From positions 1 to 37,115 of the forward strand of contig JABGPL010000038.1 in assembly GCA_018644935.1 (NCBI GenBank): a stretch of DNA of 37,115 nt. Direction: 5' to 3'. The DNA is from Calditrichota bacterium (lineage in GTDB: Bacteria; Electryoneota; AABM5-125-24; Hatepunaeales; Hatepunaeaceae). The position numbers were made by a program, and so were the translations under genes. The notes under the pieces are model-generated. The model worked only from the letters and a program-made list of their open reading frames with translations. It was not told the DNA's origin and searched no databases. Below are positions 11,501 to 18,693 of the stretch, one piece after another; the first letter of the stretch is position 1, and every line of letters starts with the position of its first letter.

Positions 11501-13112
11501 TGATGAGCTAAGTTTGAATGAGCGATTGGCACCTTTTGGATGGGAGATCGGTATATATACTCCAGGTGGCATCCTCTGTGGAGCGGAAGTATGGGTCTGG
11601 GATCAGATTGGGATTCCCATTTGGGGTGATGATCCACAAACAGAAGAGGTTGAAGGATTTGTCGATGGTGAAAGATTGGTATTTAGAGTGTGGGATAATG
11701 AGACAAATGTAGAATTCGATGCCTTTCCTCGTTGGGGAATACTGCGATGGGCAGAAAATGATTTCGCTCAAAGAGAACTTATAGTTGACCTGAGCGACAT
11801 TAACATAAGCTTGCTTGAAGGCTGGAATATGATCTCAACAAACGTTCTCCCTCCGGCTGGAATGTTAAACGAGGATGGACTGGGTGACATAATTCTGATG
11901 ACTGAGCAACTAAGGGAAAATGAAGACAATCATCACCTGCAGATATTGAAAGATGAAATTGGGGAGTTTTATGCCCCGGCGTGGAACTTTAACAACATCC
12001 CATTCTGGGATGTTACTCAGGGGTATCAAGCCAGAGTAGATTCTGATGTTGAGATGGTATTTACAGGAGAACCAATTTCCTTTGAAGCAGATATTCCACT
12101 AAGTGTTGGCTGGAACCTAATCGCTTATTTCCCAACTTATGAGTTAGATGCAAGCCACCCGGATTATCGTGTTTTATCTCCCATCATCCGTCATGTCATT
12201 ATGGCAAAAAATGGCACCGGACAGTTCATGATCCCGAGATTTGGTTTTTCTAATATGGAACCCTGGCGAGAAACACAGGGTTACCATGTAAATGTTGACG
12301 CAGATCTGATTTTGAATTACCCTCCAGAAGAAGATGATAACCGGGCACTGGCGAATGCAGTAAAGTATCCCCACTTGACAGAAGGACAACCGCTTAATGA
12401 ACAAGTGAGAACACCTGACAGCAGGCCAGAGCTGGCAAACGAGAGCATCTGCAAGCACGCGCTGGCAGAAGCCCTCGTCTGCCGGAAATCCTCCAATTCC
12501 CGCATCCCTCCGACAAGTGAGAACATGAGCGTACTTGTGAGATCAATCCGAGGCATAGAAGTTCACGCAGGCAGTGAGATTACCGCCTTCAATTCCACAG
12601 GAAACATCGTCGGTTCGAGTTCAGTCAACTCCAAAGGTCAATGTGGTATTGCTGTTTGGGGTGATGATGTGGAAACAACTGAAATTGATGGACTCCAACT
12701 GGGAGAAACATTCACTCTGAAGTGCTGGGATGTGGGCAAAGATCAAGAATTGGATTTAAGTACCACCAAGGTTTTGGCAGGTGGGGGATTGATTTATAAA
12801 ACTGATAGCTTTACTGTTCTGGAAATGTCAGGAACGACAATTATTCCAGAACAGTTTTTCCTTTCAGAACCTTTTCCCAATCCGTTCAATTCAACAGTGC
12901 GACTGAATTTCGGATTGCCAGAAAGCGCTGAGGTTTTTATCAGTATATTCGATATTCACGGTCGAAAGATAACCACCCTGACCAACAGTGAATTCAAAAC
13001 AGGGATACATTCACTTACTTGGGATGGGAGTGCAACGGCATCCGGAATATATTTCGTTGGAATGACGACTGGGAAGTTCAGAAGTATTAGGAAAATCACC
13101 CTGGTTAAATAG
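8580..13112 (+). CDS. T9SS-sorted protein with six cadherin-like repeats
   Basis: Predicted secreted protein of 1510 residues; ATG 8580 has GGAG 5 nt upstream. After a signal peptide (about 1-26) comes a choice-of-anchor/MAM-like beta-sandwich (about 27-255) and an ASH-like domain (about 260-355). Six tandem cadherin-like repeats of about 100 residues follow (about 361-953), each with an acidic opening (EDPG...DLDDVF.D.DGDEL.Y), a LxMSINDDN centre and a PVNDPP ending; the Asp-rich signature suggests calcium binding, by family. Next are a first WGDDP module (about 955-1060), the duplicated GWNMIS module (about 1075-1250), a 50-residue insertion carrying a DNA palindrome (residues 1285-1302), a second WGDDP/V module (about 1310-1410) and the T9SS sorting domain from FPNPFN (about 1430) to KITLVK. 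An adhesin-like surface role is inferred. Confidence 0.9.
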   Translation: MLKLCTSLLLCVLIAFFIFPSESFCVPHVALDESFNHNQQNQNLLWPWFTDLRNGIRWHYNAMNPHFRAEPESTPVSWGVQDFIFNRNVIENDEVNQAMWCAYTNRDNVNAPRWPEDDFYVQNQNAWMWWGPVDLTEAVEGRLGFWLYLELPEDAGDALHFVALTDANLLTSQGDNFIENVPIGISITEGNDEWEEFEFDLDELIVNGDADNPVSVLGEEEVYIAFVWHTDDSNVGRNRGAFIDDVSLIWEDGLDPQEINVDRDGINFGRVHIFDQREADEVLTITNTGDINLQIENFESNSETFTVNFDDEFLINPGDSEEITITFAPPRGQFYEGILSITSDDPENEIIQVSLIGAGGNDALEVVNSVEDVFLDEDPGMVEIIVWDEVFRGDLVGIFFEGSPEELNMEFLRGVLRINPNENYNIPEGVEITLIAMDPFGQEVEDVFLITIAPVNDPPEVVNPIRNIQAWENDGLVWIAELDRVFFDVDGDELTYSFEGDEEEMRMGINDDNILFFNAEEDYYLLRRGVEIIVTAEDTDGAMVEDVFTLRIIMEDPWMPDRIEDIMVDEDPGRVFVADLDDVFDNEEMEFVFMFVDDTEELNMQIDEENVLSFNPEPNFNIPNGAEITILAENVEGEIWAGVFVVVILPVNDPPEVIQEIEDINIEQNPGLTEIVDLDDIFLDVDGDELAYSINDALEELRMSLNDENVLSFRPDRDLFMEEPIEITVTATDPDETTVEATFLLMLRAFELQVNAIDDVVIMEDTQDFEDVLIADLQEVFFFDNGNGLGREYGFRGAGEGLNMAIGGMEARLLFIMPEENYNDPEGEVITVFCEWREGEIVEDQFTLTILPVNDPPHIIDPIEDAVLQLNLGRRMIGELDDVFGDIDGDQLEYTFVGAPDELHMSINDDNRLLIDPERDFVNPEGFAITVTAIDPEGEAVSDEFRILLVDMEDIELQHFNDFVETGFSMALVVDELSLNERLAPFGWEIGIYTPGGILCGAEVWVWDQIGIPIWGDDPQTEEVEGFVDGERLVFRVWDNETNVEFDAFPRWGILRWAENDFAQRELIVDLSDINISLLEGWNMISTNVLPPAGMLNEDGLGDIILMTEQLRENEDNHHLQILKDEIGEFYAPAWNFNNIPFWDVTQGYQARVDSDVEMVFTGEPISFEADIPLSVGWNLIAYFPTYELDASHPDYRVLSPIIRHVIMAKNGTGQFMIPRFGFSNMEPWRETQGYHVNVDADLILNYPPEEDDNRALANAVKYPHLTEGQPLNEQVRTPDSRPELANESICKHALAEALVCRKSSNSRIPPTSENMSVLVRSIRGIEVHAGSEITAFNSTGNIVGSSSVNSKGQCGIAVWGDDVETTEIDGLQLGETFTLKCWDVGKDQELDLSTTKVLAGGGLIYKTDSFTVLEMSGTTIIPEQFFLSEPFPNPFNSTVRLNFGLPESAEVFISIFDIHGRKITTLTNSEFKTGIHSLTWDGSATASGIYFVGMTTGKFRSIRKITLVK
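12432..12485 (+). repeat. 54-nt palindromic element inside the coding frame
   Basis: Bases 12432-12456 and 12461-12485 pair as a long imperfect hairpin: 21 of 25 positions pair, with a 4-nt loop (ACGC). Each arm is also a degenerate hairpin of a GGCAGA...TCTGCC unit, the second inverted relative to the first. The element spans exactly 18 codons in frame (from LAN to VCR) and adds two cysteines and a helix-like Ala/Leu-rich segment. The neighbouring gene at 4495-8274 lacks it at the equivalent place between its GWNLIS and WGDDP modules. It looks GC-richer than the flanks. Insertion of a palindromic repeat, comparable in kind to the Rickettsia palindromic elements, is the inferred origin. Confidence 0.75.
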
Positions 13113-13183
13113 GGGAATGATTCAATTTCTTTTAAGCATATAACCAATGCAGAAATGTTTATTTGGAAAATAGGAGCAATCAG

Positions 13184-13978
13184 GTGAAAATAGTTTCAGT
13201 TCTCATGTCAATTGCTTTGCTTCTGACAGGTTGCGCTCCAAGGATAGAATTACTTAATCCTCGTGATTATCAGAAGATTAAATTGCATGTTCTCACTCAC
13301 CGAGATTATGACATTGATCTTGAAGAGTATAAAACCTTTGAGATGATCAGCGGATGTAATAAAAACTTCATGCTGGAAAAAGAACTAATTCATCAGTTGA
13401 AGGATTCATTGCAAAATCGGGGATTTCAATTAAACAATAATAATCCAGATCTGCTGATTTACATTCAGTTTAACACTGAGCAAGGAGATGTCTTCACGCC
13501 TCCTTTATCGGGGAAGATGTTAAGCAACCGCGGACACAAAGCGATAGATAACCAAATTGAAATCAATACTTTTAATAATTGGACAACCTCTGAAGTGAAT
13601 CGGACTACACGGATTAGATATGGTAGGCATGAGGCTGACATGAATCAGAGTTTATTGCAGGGATATAATAATAAAGTATTCATCAATTTTGTAGATAGAA
13701 GGCTATTCAGGGAAACTGGTCGAACCGAACCGATATGGAGAGGTGAAGTTAAATGTACGGGGTTGAATTTGGACAACAGGTATTTGTCACCATACATTTT
13801 CAGGGAAGCCCTGAGCGAATTTCCAAATTCAACAGGAAGAAATCCTGAACGTGGAATAACGCTCTGGGATAGACAGATTAATTTCAAATCAAAACCAAGG
13901 GCTTCGGGCATCTTTGCTTCCGTTATTCTTATCCTATATATATATCTTCTCACCGTTGGCCTGGGCCAAAGGCGTTAA
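13184..13978 (+). CDS. DUF4136-like lipoprotein
   Basis: About 264 residues. GTG 13184 is chosen because AGGAG (13172-13176) is 7 nt upstream and it gives a clean signal peptide; an in-frame TTG at 13163 is less likely. The N-terminus is a lipoprotein signal with lipobox LLTGC, so the mature protein should start at that Cys. The HRDYDIDLEEYKTFEM stretch, and the LxxxLxxRGFQ...PDLLIYI pattern after it, resemble DUF4136-type lipoproteins of unknown function; the match is by pattern only. The C-terminal half is unlike the family and ends in a hydrophobic segment (IFASVILILYIYLLTVGLG) that would be a transmembrane helix, unusual for a lipoprotein. It follows the preceding secreted-protein gene by 71 nt and could be cotranscribed with it. 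Confidence 0.75.
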   Translation: MKIVSVLMSIALLLTGCAPRIELLNPRDYQKIKLHVLTHRDYDIDLEEYKTFEMISGCNKNFMLEKELIHQLKDSLQNRGFQLNNNNPDLLIYIQFNTEQGDVFTPPLSGKMLSNRGHKAIDNQIEINTFNNWTTSEVNRTTRIRYGRHEADMNQSLLQGYNNKVFINFVDRRLFRETGRTEPIWRGEVKCTGLNLDNRYLSPYIFREALSEFPNSTGRNPERGITLWDRQINFKSKPRASGIFASVILILYIYLLTVGLGQRR

Positions 13979-14164
13979 CCAGGACCATCCTCTGTTAGTG
14001 ACTTGACTTTACAGTTGTAAGGATTTTCTTAGTTGAGAGTCAAAGACTTTCCCAAAGCGGTAAGATTTAAATTTTCTTTTAATCAAACTTCTATTATCTA
14101 CAGAATTATTGTAAATTGACCTATAGCCTTGAATACTTTCTGTAGGCTTTTTTAAGGAGTTTGG

Positions 14165-15232
14165 ATGGAATTGTCAAAAGAAGTCCTGAACATAATCGTA
14201 GCGGTGTGCATTCTTGCCGGCGTTGGATATAGCTTTCTGGGCTTCCGTACCTTTAAGTACCTCTTAGGTTTATCCGGATTTATCGTCGGAACCATTATCG
14301 GGTGGTTTGTCGTTTATACCCTAACGGATCAGATGGTTTTTGCATCAATGATTTGTATGCTGGGTGGAGCGGCGGGGGCGATATTGATGGGAATCTTTTA
14401 TACTATAGCGATATCCATCCTCGGGGCAAGTCTTGGTGGCCTATTGGCAGCGATTGTCCTTACATTTTCCGGAAGTGGGCTTAATCTCATAATAATCATT
14501 ATTGCGGCCGGGGTTACAGGTGTAATTACGCTTTTTGCAAGAAAATTGATGATCATTGTCACATCTTCAGTTGTTGGTTCCTGGGCAGCGGTTTTCGGTA
14601 TAGCGTATTATATGAACGGAAAAATCAATCCGCAGACTCACGAATGGATTTTTAAACCTGCTGTGAAAGATAGTGGTATGATAATTATGACCTGGCTTGT
14701 TTTTGCAGGACTTTGTATTTTTATTCAATACTTGATTGCTCCAAAAGAAGATGAGACAAAAAACATACGAGAAGACAAAAAAAACCTACTGAAAACAAAG
14801 AAAGTTAAAAAGAGCAGCAAATTAAAAAAAGACCAACCAGTGGATAATATTGTTCCCAAGAATATTGATGAACCAGTAAAACAAATCACAAAGGTTAAGC
14901 GAGTTCAAAGTGTTAAATCGGTAAAACATGTTAAGAGGGTGAAGCCGGCTGAGAATGTAAAGCCAGCTCAAAGGTCAAGACCAACTGGGGAAGCAGGACC
15001 AGCACATGCCGAAAGACCGACTCGGAGTTCGAGATCAGCACAAGCCGAAAGACCGACTCGGAGTTCGAGACCAGCACAAGCTGAAAGACCGACTCGGAGT
15101 TCAAGGCCAGACAAGAACGAGAGACCAGCTCGGATCTCTAAACCAGTTCAGAAAGTAAAACCGGATCTCAGGGAAAAGCGAAAAAAGAAAGATGATGATG
15201 ATTGGATGTCGAAACTCTCCTCATTTGAATAA
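14165..15232 (+). CDS. DUF4203/TMEM198-like membrane protein with basic tail
   Basis: 355 residues; ATG 14165 has AAGGAG a few bases upstream. Residues about 5-195 form six or seven hydrophobic helices rich in Gly/Ala/Ile (for example GFIVGTIIGWFVVYTL), matching the general look of DUF4203/TMEM198-like membrane proteins. The family's function in bacteria is unknown. From about 195 to the end the protein is a strongly basic, low-complexity tail: KVKRVQSVKSVKHVKRVKP-like runs, then three copies of a 12-residue unit (AERPTRSSRPAQ), ending acidic-basic with RKKKDDDDWMSKLSSFE. The tail is probably cytosolic, and binding to nucleic acid, membrane phospholipid or cell-wall polymer are all possible. 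A convergent gene ends 20 nt downstream. Confidence 0.75.
   Translation: MELSKEVLNIIVAVCILAGVGYSFLGFRTFKYLLGLSGFIVGTIIGWFVVYTLTDQMVFASMICMLGGAAGAILMGIFYTIAISILGASLGGLLAAIVLTFSGSGLNLIIIIIAAGVTGVITLFARKLMIIVTSSVVGSWAAVFGIAYYMNGKINPQTHEWIFKPAVKDSGMIIMTWLVFAGLCIFIQYLIAPKEDETKNIREDKKNLLKTKKVKKSSKLKKDQPVDNIVPKNIDEPVKQITKVKRVQSVKSVKHVKRVKPAENVKPAQRSRPTGEAGPAHAERPTRSSRSAQAERPTRSSRPAQAERPTRSSRPDKNERPARISKPVQKVKPDLREKRKKKDDDDWMSKLSSFE
15008..15115 (+). repeat. 36-bp in-frame tandem repeat, three copies
   Basis: Three nearly identical 36-bp units (15008-15043, 15044-15079, 15080-15115) encode AERPTRSSR(S/P)(A/D)(Q/K). The first two differ by one base and the third has drifted further. Copy number could vary by slippage without breaking the frame. 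Confidence 0.9.
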
Positions 15233-15252
15233 GGTGAAGATCAAACCGAAAT

Positions 15253-15615
15253 TCATTTCTTTTCTGATATAAACTCCAGCAACTCAAAAATATTACCTGA
15301 AATGTCTTTATAGGCCACAAATAACCCAGCAGGGAAAACCTGAGGTTTGTCATGTAGGATTTTAACTCCTTGTGTCTTGAGATTCTCAATTTCCGCAGAG
15401 ATATCTTCAGTCTCAAAACCAGGAACAACGCAAGGGTGAGGAGGATATCCATCTTCGATTTGCTTGAGCAATAGAGTGACGCCTTTGCTTTTCAGGCGCA
15501 CGATACAATCACCATACGTTGTTTCAACCTCAAAATCGAGAGCATCACAATAGAACTTCAACGATTCCTCAATTGAATTCACACACACACAAAGCACACA
15601 AACTTCTTTCTTCAT
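15253..15615 (-). CDS. VOC (glyoxalase/bleomycin-resistance) family protein
   Basis: 120 residues, the normal length for a single-domain VOC protein. The pattern VN(S)IEESLKFYCDALDFEV...GYPPHPCVVPGFETEDISAEIENLKTQG...GLFVAYKDISGNIFELLEF gives the two beta-alpha-beta-beta-beta halves; the final Glu of IFELLEF sits where the family places a metal ligand. The first-strand His normally paired with it is not evident; that strand is instead Cys-rich (C6, C9, C11). The start codon overlaps the stop of the upstream arsenate reductase gene (ATGA), so the two are translationally coupled. Some ars operons carry VOC proteins such as ArsI, but the ArsI vicinal Cys pair is not visible, so the substrate is unknown. 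Confidence 0.85.
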   Translation of the reverse strand: MKKEVCVLCVCVNSIEESLKFYCDALDFEVETTYGDCIVRLKSKGVTLLLKQIEDGYPPHPCVVPGFETEDISAEIENLKTQGVKILHDKPQVFPAGLFVAYKDISGNIFELLEFISEKK

Positions 15616-16064
15616 TTTTTATCCCCAAACAGGTTTTTACTTTCAGAAAGGTACAGGATTATTTTTTCGTTTATCAAGTTTACTGTTTGACGGAAGATTG
15701 AAATCACAATATCATCTGGTTTGTCTGAGTACAGAGCAGGATCATCAATCCCTATATGGATCTGAGGTATCGGTTTTGGAAATACAGGGCAGTTTTCTTT
15801 CGCATGATCGCAAACCGTGATAACGAGATCCAGATCGTCCCGTTGGAGAAACTCTGCGACAGATTTACTTCTCGCCATATCGGCAGAAATTCCTAATTCC
15901 TTTAAAACACCAATTGCATAGCGATTTGGGCTACTCGGCTCTACACCGGCAGAGAATGCCTGCCATCTATCCCCAAGGTGATGATTTATGAGAAATTCTG
16001 CCATGATACTCCTTGCGGAATTTCCAGTACATAAAACGAGGACTTTTCTTTTTCTATTTCCCAT
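15612..16064 (-). CDS. arsC: Arsenate reductase, low-molecular-weight phosphatase type
   Basis: 150 residues. The P-loop CTGNSARS (Cys12, Arg18) is the signature of thioredoxin-coupled arsenate reductases and low-molecular-weight protein tyrosine phosphatases; the catalytic Cys attacks arsenate. The conserved VCDHAKENCPVFP segment supplies two further Cys (about 83 and 90), as in the ArsC triple-Cys relay that reduces As(V) to As(III) and is recycled by thioredoxin. The following IGIDDPA motif corresponds to the DPA(x) loop of the family. It is the first gene of a two-gene unit with the VOC protein. No ArsR, ArsB or Acr3 gene lies in the window, so export of arsenite must be encoded elsewhere if this gene serves resistance. 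No clear Shine-Dalgarno site precedes the start. Confidence 0.9.
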   Translation of the reverse strand: MGNRKRKVLVLCTGNSARSIMAEFLINHHLGDRWQAFSAGVEPSSPNRYAIGVLKELGISADMARSKSVAEFLQRDDLDLVITVCDHAKENCPVFPKPIPQIHIGIDDPALYSDKPDDIVISIFRQTVNLINEKIILYLSESKNLFGDKK

Positions 16065-16440
16065 TGTTCATTTATCAGTATAATTTGTGAATGGTTTAAT
16101 ACTTAACATAGCGGAGTAATTGATAAATTATAACCTTCTAAATAGCTGGATGATCGATTTTCTATTTATTTCGGGTGTTTCACTGAAAACTAAGGATTAG
16201 TATCTATTATTGTATTATACTAAATTACATATAGATATATACAAATTGTGTAAAATAATTTGTGTAAAGTTGTTAAATAAATCCATGTTTTTGTAAAGAA
16301 ATAATTTATGCTTTTAACTTATGAGTATTGGGGATTTGATTAATAAATTGTTGCAAAGCTATACAAAGAAATATTAATTATATGTATTAAACAATACAAG
16401 TAAACTACACTTCCTTTTTAGGAAAAGGTTTGGAGGCAAA
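16065..16440. promoter_or_regulatory. Divergent promoter region, arsC / octahaem cytochrome
   Basis: 376 AT-rich bases separate two divergent genes, so promoters for both must lie here. A direct repeat TTGTGTAAA occurs at 16246-16254 and 16260-16268 (14-nt period), followed by a looser copy TTGTTAAA (16270-16277); this could be a regulator site. A small hairpin CCTTTT/AAAAGG lies at about 16412-16427, just before the GGAGG ribosome binding site (16432-16436). No specific -35/-10 pair is asserted and no small gene is seen. Confidence 0.45.
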
Positions 16441-17568
16441 ATGGTAAAGAAGGTTTCCTTAATGCTCATGATCTTGGGCGCATTTGGATTTTTTATTCTT
16501 ACAGGTTGTGAGGATGATGACAGCCCAACTTCAAGTGCACCAGCTGAACTTGAGTACATCGGATCGGATGCTTGCGCGGAATGTCACGAGGCAATATCAG
16601 ATAAAATTACAAACAATGGACATGGCTACAAACTTAACAAAGTTGAAAATGGCCAAGCACCAAGTTATCCGTACACGAACGTTCCTACCCCACCAGTCGG
16701 TTACGATTGGGATGATATTTCTTATGTTATAGGAGGTTTCGGTTGGAAAGCTCGTTTTGTTGATTTACAAGGGTACATCATTACAGGTGATGCCGTTCAA
16801 TATAACATAGAGACCAGCGGCTGGTCAGGATATCACTCAGATGAAGATCCTGGAACCAAGCCATACAATTGCGGTAGATGTCATACAACTGGTTGGAAAT
16901 CAACCGATGACGGTGGAGCACATCAGGATGGTATGCCCGGAATGGCAGGACAATTCTCAGAACCCGGTGTTCATTGTGAAGCTTGCCACGGACGTGGAAG
17001 TCGACATGTCGAGAGCAGCTCTGCTGATGACATCGTCAGAGACACCAATTCAAGCATGTGTGGGGGATGTCACTATCGTAATGAAAATCATCTCATAGAT
17101 GCTTCTGGCGGTTTCATTCGTCATCACGAGCAATATGATGAAATGATTTCCGGTGGTCACCGTGGCTTGGATTGTATCGAATGCCACGATCCTCATCAAG
17201 GCATTCAGGACCCAAGTTATTCATACGCAGCATCTTTAGCAAAGTGTCAGGAATGTCATACTGGCGCAAATTATGCTATGCATAACGGTGCTGATTGTAT
17301 CAAGTGCCACATGCCTGAAGCAACAAAGTCTGCAGTTGCCAGCAACGTATATAATGGCGATCTTATGACCCATATATTCGCTATCAATACTGAAGCTGTC
17401 GGCAAAGATGCAATGTGGTATTCAGATGGTAAAAAGGCTGTTGGCGAAGTAACTCTCGATTTCGTTTGTTACCAATGTCATCAGGACCCAGATGGTGTCG
17501 GTGGTGCTGGTTCCCCCAAGACATTAGAAGAACTTTCAGCAAAAGCGACAGGTTACCATACACCATAA
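16441..17568 (+). CDS. Octahaem c-type cytochrome lipoprotein
   Basis: 375 residues; ATG 16441 follows GGAGG by 4 nt. A lipoprotein signal ends at lipobox ILTGC (Cys23), followed by an acidic linker, so the mature protein is expected outside the inner membrane. Eight CXXCH haem c sites are visible: CAECH 45, CGRCH 144, CEACH 179, CGGCH 207, CIECH 245, CQECH 269, CIKCH 286 and CYQCH 343. Additional His residues (for example HH228-229, H240) could be distal ligands. The opening (YIGSDACAECH) and the YVIGG..WKARFVD stretch resemble multihaem cytochromes of the c554/NrfB-like group. Electron transfer is certain by family; the partner is not known. It appears monocistronic, with a terminator downstream. 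Confidence 0.9.
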   Translation: MVKKVSLMLMILGAFGFFILTGCEDDDSPTSSAPAELEYIGSDACAECHEAISDKITNNGHGYKLNKVENGQAPSYPYTNVPTPPVGYDWDDISYVIGGFGWKARFVDLQGYIITGDAVQYNIETSGWSGYHSDEDPGTKPYNCGRCHTTGWKSTDDGGAHQDGMPGMAGQFSEPGVHCEACHGRGSRHVESSSADDIVRDTNSSMCGGCHYRNENHLIDASGGFIRHHEQYDEMISGGHRGLDCIECHDPHQGIQDPSYSYAASLAKCQECHTGANYAMHNGADCIKCHMPEATKSAVASNVYNGDLMTHIFAINTEAVGKDAMWYSDGKKAVGEVTLDFVCYQCHQDPDGVGGAGSPKTLEELSAKATGYHTP

Positions 17569-17601
17569 CGCTTTTGGTAAGATAAAACTTGTGGATGCGT
17601 T

Positions 17602-17642
17602 AGGGGTCATGCTTCTTATATGGGGTGTGACCCCTTCTTTTT
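17602..17642 (+). terminator. Intrinsic terminator after octahaem cytochrome gene
   Basis: AGGGGTCA (17602-17609) pairs with TGACCCCT (17628-17635) as an 8-bp stem with an 18-nt loop, followed by TCTTTTT. It lies 34 nt after the stop of the cytochrome gene. Confidence 0.75.
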
Positions 17643-17668
17643 AAACAGACCAGTTTTTTGTTTAACGT

Positions 17669-18457
17669 TTATTCTTTAACAGCTACCACAACAAACCCAG
17701 ATATGAATTTCAAATAGTGTTCCCAACTTCCAGGTTTAGCCTCATCTGGCTGAAGTTTGAAGTGTGGGGTTTCCATTACCTGTTGAATTTTAAATCCGGT
17801 GTTAACTAATCCATTGAAGATATCACTCATATGATGTCGAAACTCTATTGCTCCATCGCGGCGGTGTCGTTCTTTATCTTTGTAGGGCATCGTTATCCGA
17901 TATCCATCTCCATCCCCCTCTTTCCAGTCTACAAATTCAGTCGCGGGATTAGTGAATTCCACGCGGTATATTCCTCCAGATCTAAGGACAGCAGCAACTT
18001 CAGCATAAACCTGCCTGACATCAGGAATATATGCCAATGATGGTGCTTGCCAGACGATGTCAAAGGAGTCTTTCTTTAGCTCAGACAAATCTCTCATGTC
18101 CGATTGGATCGTTGTGATTTCATATCCGTAATGATCCGCTGCAATCATGTCCCCATCAAGCTGGCCTTTTGCGATGTCTATAACTGTTACTCTTGCCCCA
18201 AGCATACCAAACACAGCCGATTGTTGACCACCGCCGGATGCAAGACACAGGACTTTTTTGTTCTCCACATCTGATAGCAAGCTTGGAGGATACATTTCTA
18301 ATAAATCATTTGGAACTGGTGAAAGCTCACCTTTTGTGTATCGGTGAACCATTTCAAAGTTAAGGTCGAGAAATGGTTGGGTAAATCCACATTTATCTGC
18401 GACTAACTTTTCCCAGACTCTACGATTGGCTAGTGCTGTTTTATCAAATGGTTTCAT
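17669..18457 (-). CDS. Class I SAM-dependent methyltransferase
   Basis: 262 residues. The Rossmann motif I is CLASGGGQQSAVFGMLGARVTVIDIA (about 70-95, shown by its GGG loop and the acidic D at the end of strand 2). Motif II/III is DMRDLSEL, and DIVWQAPSLAYIPDVRQVYAEVAAVLRSGG is the post-motif region with the RxGG turn. These establish S-adenosylmethionine binding; the acceptor is not identifiable. The N-terminal ANRRVWEKLVADKCGFTQPFL segment is commonly seen in small uncharacterised methyltransferases of this type. It lacks the conserved Cys residues expected for the arsenite methyltransferase ArsM, so a link with the nearby arsC is not supported. The gene stands alone, convergent with the cytochrome gene and divergent from the phosphate transporter. 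Confidence 0.88.
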   Translation of the reverse strand: MKPFDKTALANRRVWEKLVADKCGFTQPFLDLNFEMVHRYTKGELSPVPNDLLEMYPPSLLSDVENKKVLCLASGGGQQSAVFGMLGARVTVIDIAKGQLDGDMIAADHYGYEITTIQSDMRDLSELKKDSFDIVWQAPSLAYIPDVRQVYAEVAAVLRSGGIYRVEFTNPATEFVDWKEGDGDGYRITMPYKDKERHRRDGAIEFRHHMSDIFNGLVNTGFKIQQVMETPHFKLQPDEAKPGSWEHYLKFISGFVVVAVKE

Positions 18458-18693
18458 GACACTGAATCCAGTTATATTGATTTCTTTTAAACAAACAATA
18501 TATGTATTTCTTACTCAATTTGTCAGGGATTAATTGATAATTAGATTTCGATTGCGTATCATGTGGAAGAAAAATCAAACTAAAAAACGAAAAAGCTCTG
18601 GAACAAGGCAACCAGAGTTATGCTAAGTTAATTGGGACACTCTTTCTGCAGATTGAAAGATTTCCAGGCAACTAACAAAAGAAAGGAAAACGA

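Noticed and set aside
13956-13969. TTGGCC-TG-GGCCAA palindrome at the end of the DUF4136-like gene
   Set aside because: Lies within the last codons of the gene, with no T-tract following; most likely coincidental.
14125-14153. AGCCT/AGGCT stem followed by six T just before the DUF4203-like gene
   Set aside because: Only 5 bp with a 14-nt loop; it would sit immediately before the ribosome binding site. Too weak to call as an attenuator or terminator.
17669-18457. The methyltransferase as an arsenite methyltransferase (ArsM) because of the nearby arsC
   Set aside because: The conserved Cys residues of ArsM are not visible and the gene is not in the arsC operon.
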